DNA of 64,000 nucleotides from Brevibacterium sp. UCMA 11754. GTDB lineage: Bacteria > Actinomycetota > Actinomycetes > Actinomycetales > Brevibacteriaceae. Numbering within the stretch: the first letter of the stretch is position 1; the number at the start of each line of letters is the position of its first letter. Both the position numbers and the translations under genes were made by a program. This document shows, one piece after another, positions 62,371 through 64,000 of the stretch. Under the pieces are notes generated by a model, which was not told the DNA's origin, made no database searches, and saw only the letters and a list, made by a program, of their open reading frames with translations. The DNA is taken from positions 166,219 to 230,218 of the forward strand of contig NZ_JACBOT010000025.1 of assembly GCF_021532275.1 (NCBI RefSeq), read 5' to 3'.

Positions 62371-64000
62371 ATGAGTATGCAGTCAGCGCACAGGGTGATG
62401 TACACCTCGGTGTCGAGTAAGAGGACTCCGCAGACCTCGATCAAGCCGGGCACCTACCGTCGCATCGCCTCGTTCGCGACCAGGCACAAGAAGAAGCTCA
62501 TCGTCTTCCTCACACTGTCCGTCGGCACGGCCGTCATCGGCGTCCTCAACCCCGTCCTCGCCGGTGACGTCGTCAACGCGATCACCAGTGGCGGACCCGT
62601 CGAGACCGTCATCTGGCTGGCCGTGGCGATCGGAGGTCTGGCGATCGCGGACGCCGCGATCTCGATCTTCAACAGGTACCTCTCTTCGCAGATCGGCGAG
62701 GGTCTCATCTTCGATCTGCGCACCGCGGTCTACGACCATGTGCAGAAGATGCCGATCGCGTTCTTCAATCGCACCCGCACCGGGGCCCTGGTCTCCCGTC
62801 TGAACACCGATGTCATCGGAGCCCAGCGTGCGTTCTCCAACACGCTGTCGGGCATCGTGTCGAACTTCGTCTCCCTGGTGCTGACCGTCGGCGTGATGGT
62901 CACCATCTCCTGGCAGGTCACCGTCATGTCGATCCTGCTGCTGCCGCTCTTCATCATCCCCACCAAGCTTCTCAGCGGAAAGCTCGCCTCCCTGCAGTTC
63001 CAGGCCGCAGACAACTCTGCAAGCATGTCGACGCGGATGACCGAACGGTTCTCTGCGGGAGGTGCGACCCTGGTCAAGCTCTTCGGCAACCCCAAGACCG
63101 AGAACGAGGAGTTCTCCGACCGTGCCGCTCAGGTCCGCGACATCGGCGTCAAGGTGGCCATGCTGCAGTCGACGTTCGTGTCTTCGCTGACGCTCGTCTC
63201 CGCCCTCGCCTTGGCCCTCGTCTACGGCATCGGCGGTGCCCAGGCGGTCGTGGGCAATCTCAACGCCGGCCAGGTCGTCACCCTCGCACTGCTCCTGACC
63301 CGGCTCTATACGCCGCTGACCATGCTGGCCAACGCTCGCCTGGACATCATGAGCGCCGTCGTCAGCTTCCAGCGCGTATTCGAGGTCCTCGACTTGGTCC
63401 CCCTCATCAAGGAACCCAAGGCACCGAAGTCACTGCCCTCCGGCGGTCTTGACGTGACGTTCTCTAACGTCGACTTCGCCTACCCCAGCGCCGAACAGGT
63501 CAGCCTCGCCAGCCTCGAGGACGTCTCTGTGCTCGACACCAGAGGCGGCGACGAGGTCCTGCACGCCCTGAACTTCACGATCCCAGCTGGGCATACCGTC
63601 GCCCTGGTCGGCTCCTCGGGCGCTGGGAAGTCGACGATCGCCTCGCTGCTCCCCCGTCTCTACGACGTCACCTCCGGGTCGATCACGATCGGTGGGGTCG
63701 ACGTGCGCGAGCTGTCGGCCCAGACGCTGCGCAGCACCGTCGGCGTGGTCACTCAGGACGGGCACGTGTTCCACGAATCCATCCGGGCGAACCTGTCCTT
63801 GGCGAAGCCGGGGGCCACGGATGCCGAAACTGTATGAGGCCATCGACGGCGCGCAGCTCCACGACGTCATCGCCTCGCTGCCGATGGCCTGGACACGATC
63901 GTCGGTGAGCGCGGCTACAGACTCTCCGGTGGTGAGCGTCAGCGTCTGACGATCGCTCGGATGCTGTTGGCCGCCCCAGAGGTCGTCGTCCTCGATGAGG
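62371..64000 (+). pseudogene. ABC-type multidrug/lipid exporter (TMD-NBD half transporter), frameshifted and 3' partial
   Basis: A half-transporter: an N-terminal membrane domain with six hydrophobic segments (to about residue 330), then an ATPase domain with GSSGAGKS and the Q-loop GVVTQDGHVF. At about 63825 an extra A (GCCGAAACTGTAT) shifts the frame to a TGA at 63835. The homologous continuation [18 protein letters not shown] runs in the next frame until about 63885, where one missing G restores the original frame for [22 protein letters not shown] and VVVLDE at the window edge. GGGAGG precedes ATG 62371. Confidence 0.85.

Overview
The window is a high-GC chromosomal segment of an actinomycete. 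Gene content and style (nucleoside BMP-type ABC locus, mannitol/arabitol-type polyol locus, DtxR-type iron box, starts with a -10 element only 6-8 nt upstream, IS1182 element) fit Brevibacterium or a close relative. That genus call is inference from memory, not a database match. I saw no tRNA, rRNA, CRISPR array or phage module.

Layout. 1-5.5 kb: the 3' part of a two-ATPase FtsK/SpoIIIE protein, an amino-acid permease and a GNAT-like protein. 5.6-18.2 kb: a nucleoside salvage locus, with punA and a phospho-sugar mutase on + facing a - strand operon that runs lipoprotein-ABC transporter-cdd-deoA-deoC. A 1.8-kb IS1182-type element with 51-bp inverted repeats lies between the two halves. 18.5-24.6 kb: an ABC-F ATPase, a DksA-like protein, an acyltransferase, a homocysteine methyltransferase and a class V aminotransferase. 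24.7-29.2 kb: gluconate use (gnd, gntK, GntP permease, FadR-type regulator); the regulator is translationally coupled to ispE and rsmA. 31-36.4 kb: a THUMP-like methyltransferase, a sulfurtransferase, a secreted NlpC/P60 hydrolase behind a long structured leader, and a GH3 lipoprotein. 36.5-45.3 kb: a polyol locus (ABC transporter, mannitol/arabitol dehydrogenase, SorC-type regulator, xylulokinase, ATPase). 45.4-61 kb: housekeeping genes of the tsaD/tsaB/tsaE/rimI/alr/nnr/acpS/glmS type, interrupted by an iron-regulated heme oxygenase, a LysE exporter and a Fic/VbhA-like toxin-antitoxin pair. 61.2-64 kb: coaA and an ABC exporter, both with apparent frameshifts.

How genes work together. Imported nucleosides would be deaminated (Cdd), phosphorolysed (DeoA, PunA), and the pentose-1-phosphate isomerised (mutase) and cleaved (DeoC). 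Gluconate enters by GntP, is phosphorylated by GntK and oxidised by Gnd. Polyols enter by the ABC system, are oxidised to a ketose and phosphorylated by XylB.

The signals I think deserve a second look are: (1) short tandem duplications that repeatedly span or touch stop codons, or sit in frame in linkers and C-terminal tails of housekeeping proteins; (2) the 9-mer GCCGAGGTG, present about 33 times in 64 kb on both strands and partly independent of reading frame; (3) a promoter with six GTTACA boxes and a foldable leader in front of the NlpC/P60 gene; (4) a pair of hairpins with an identical loop at 23.2-23.4 kb; (5) three single-base frameshifts in the last 1.9 kb.
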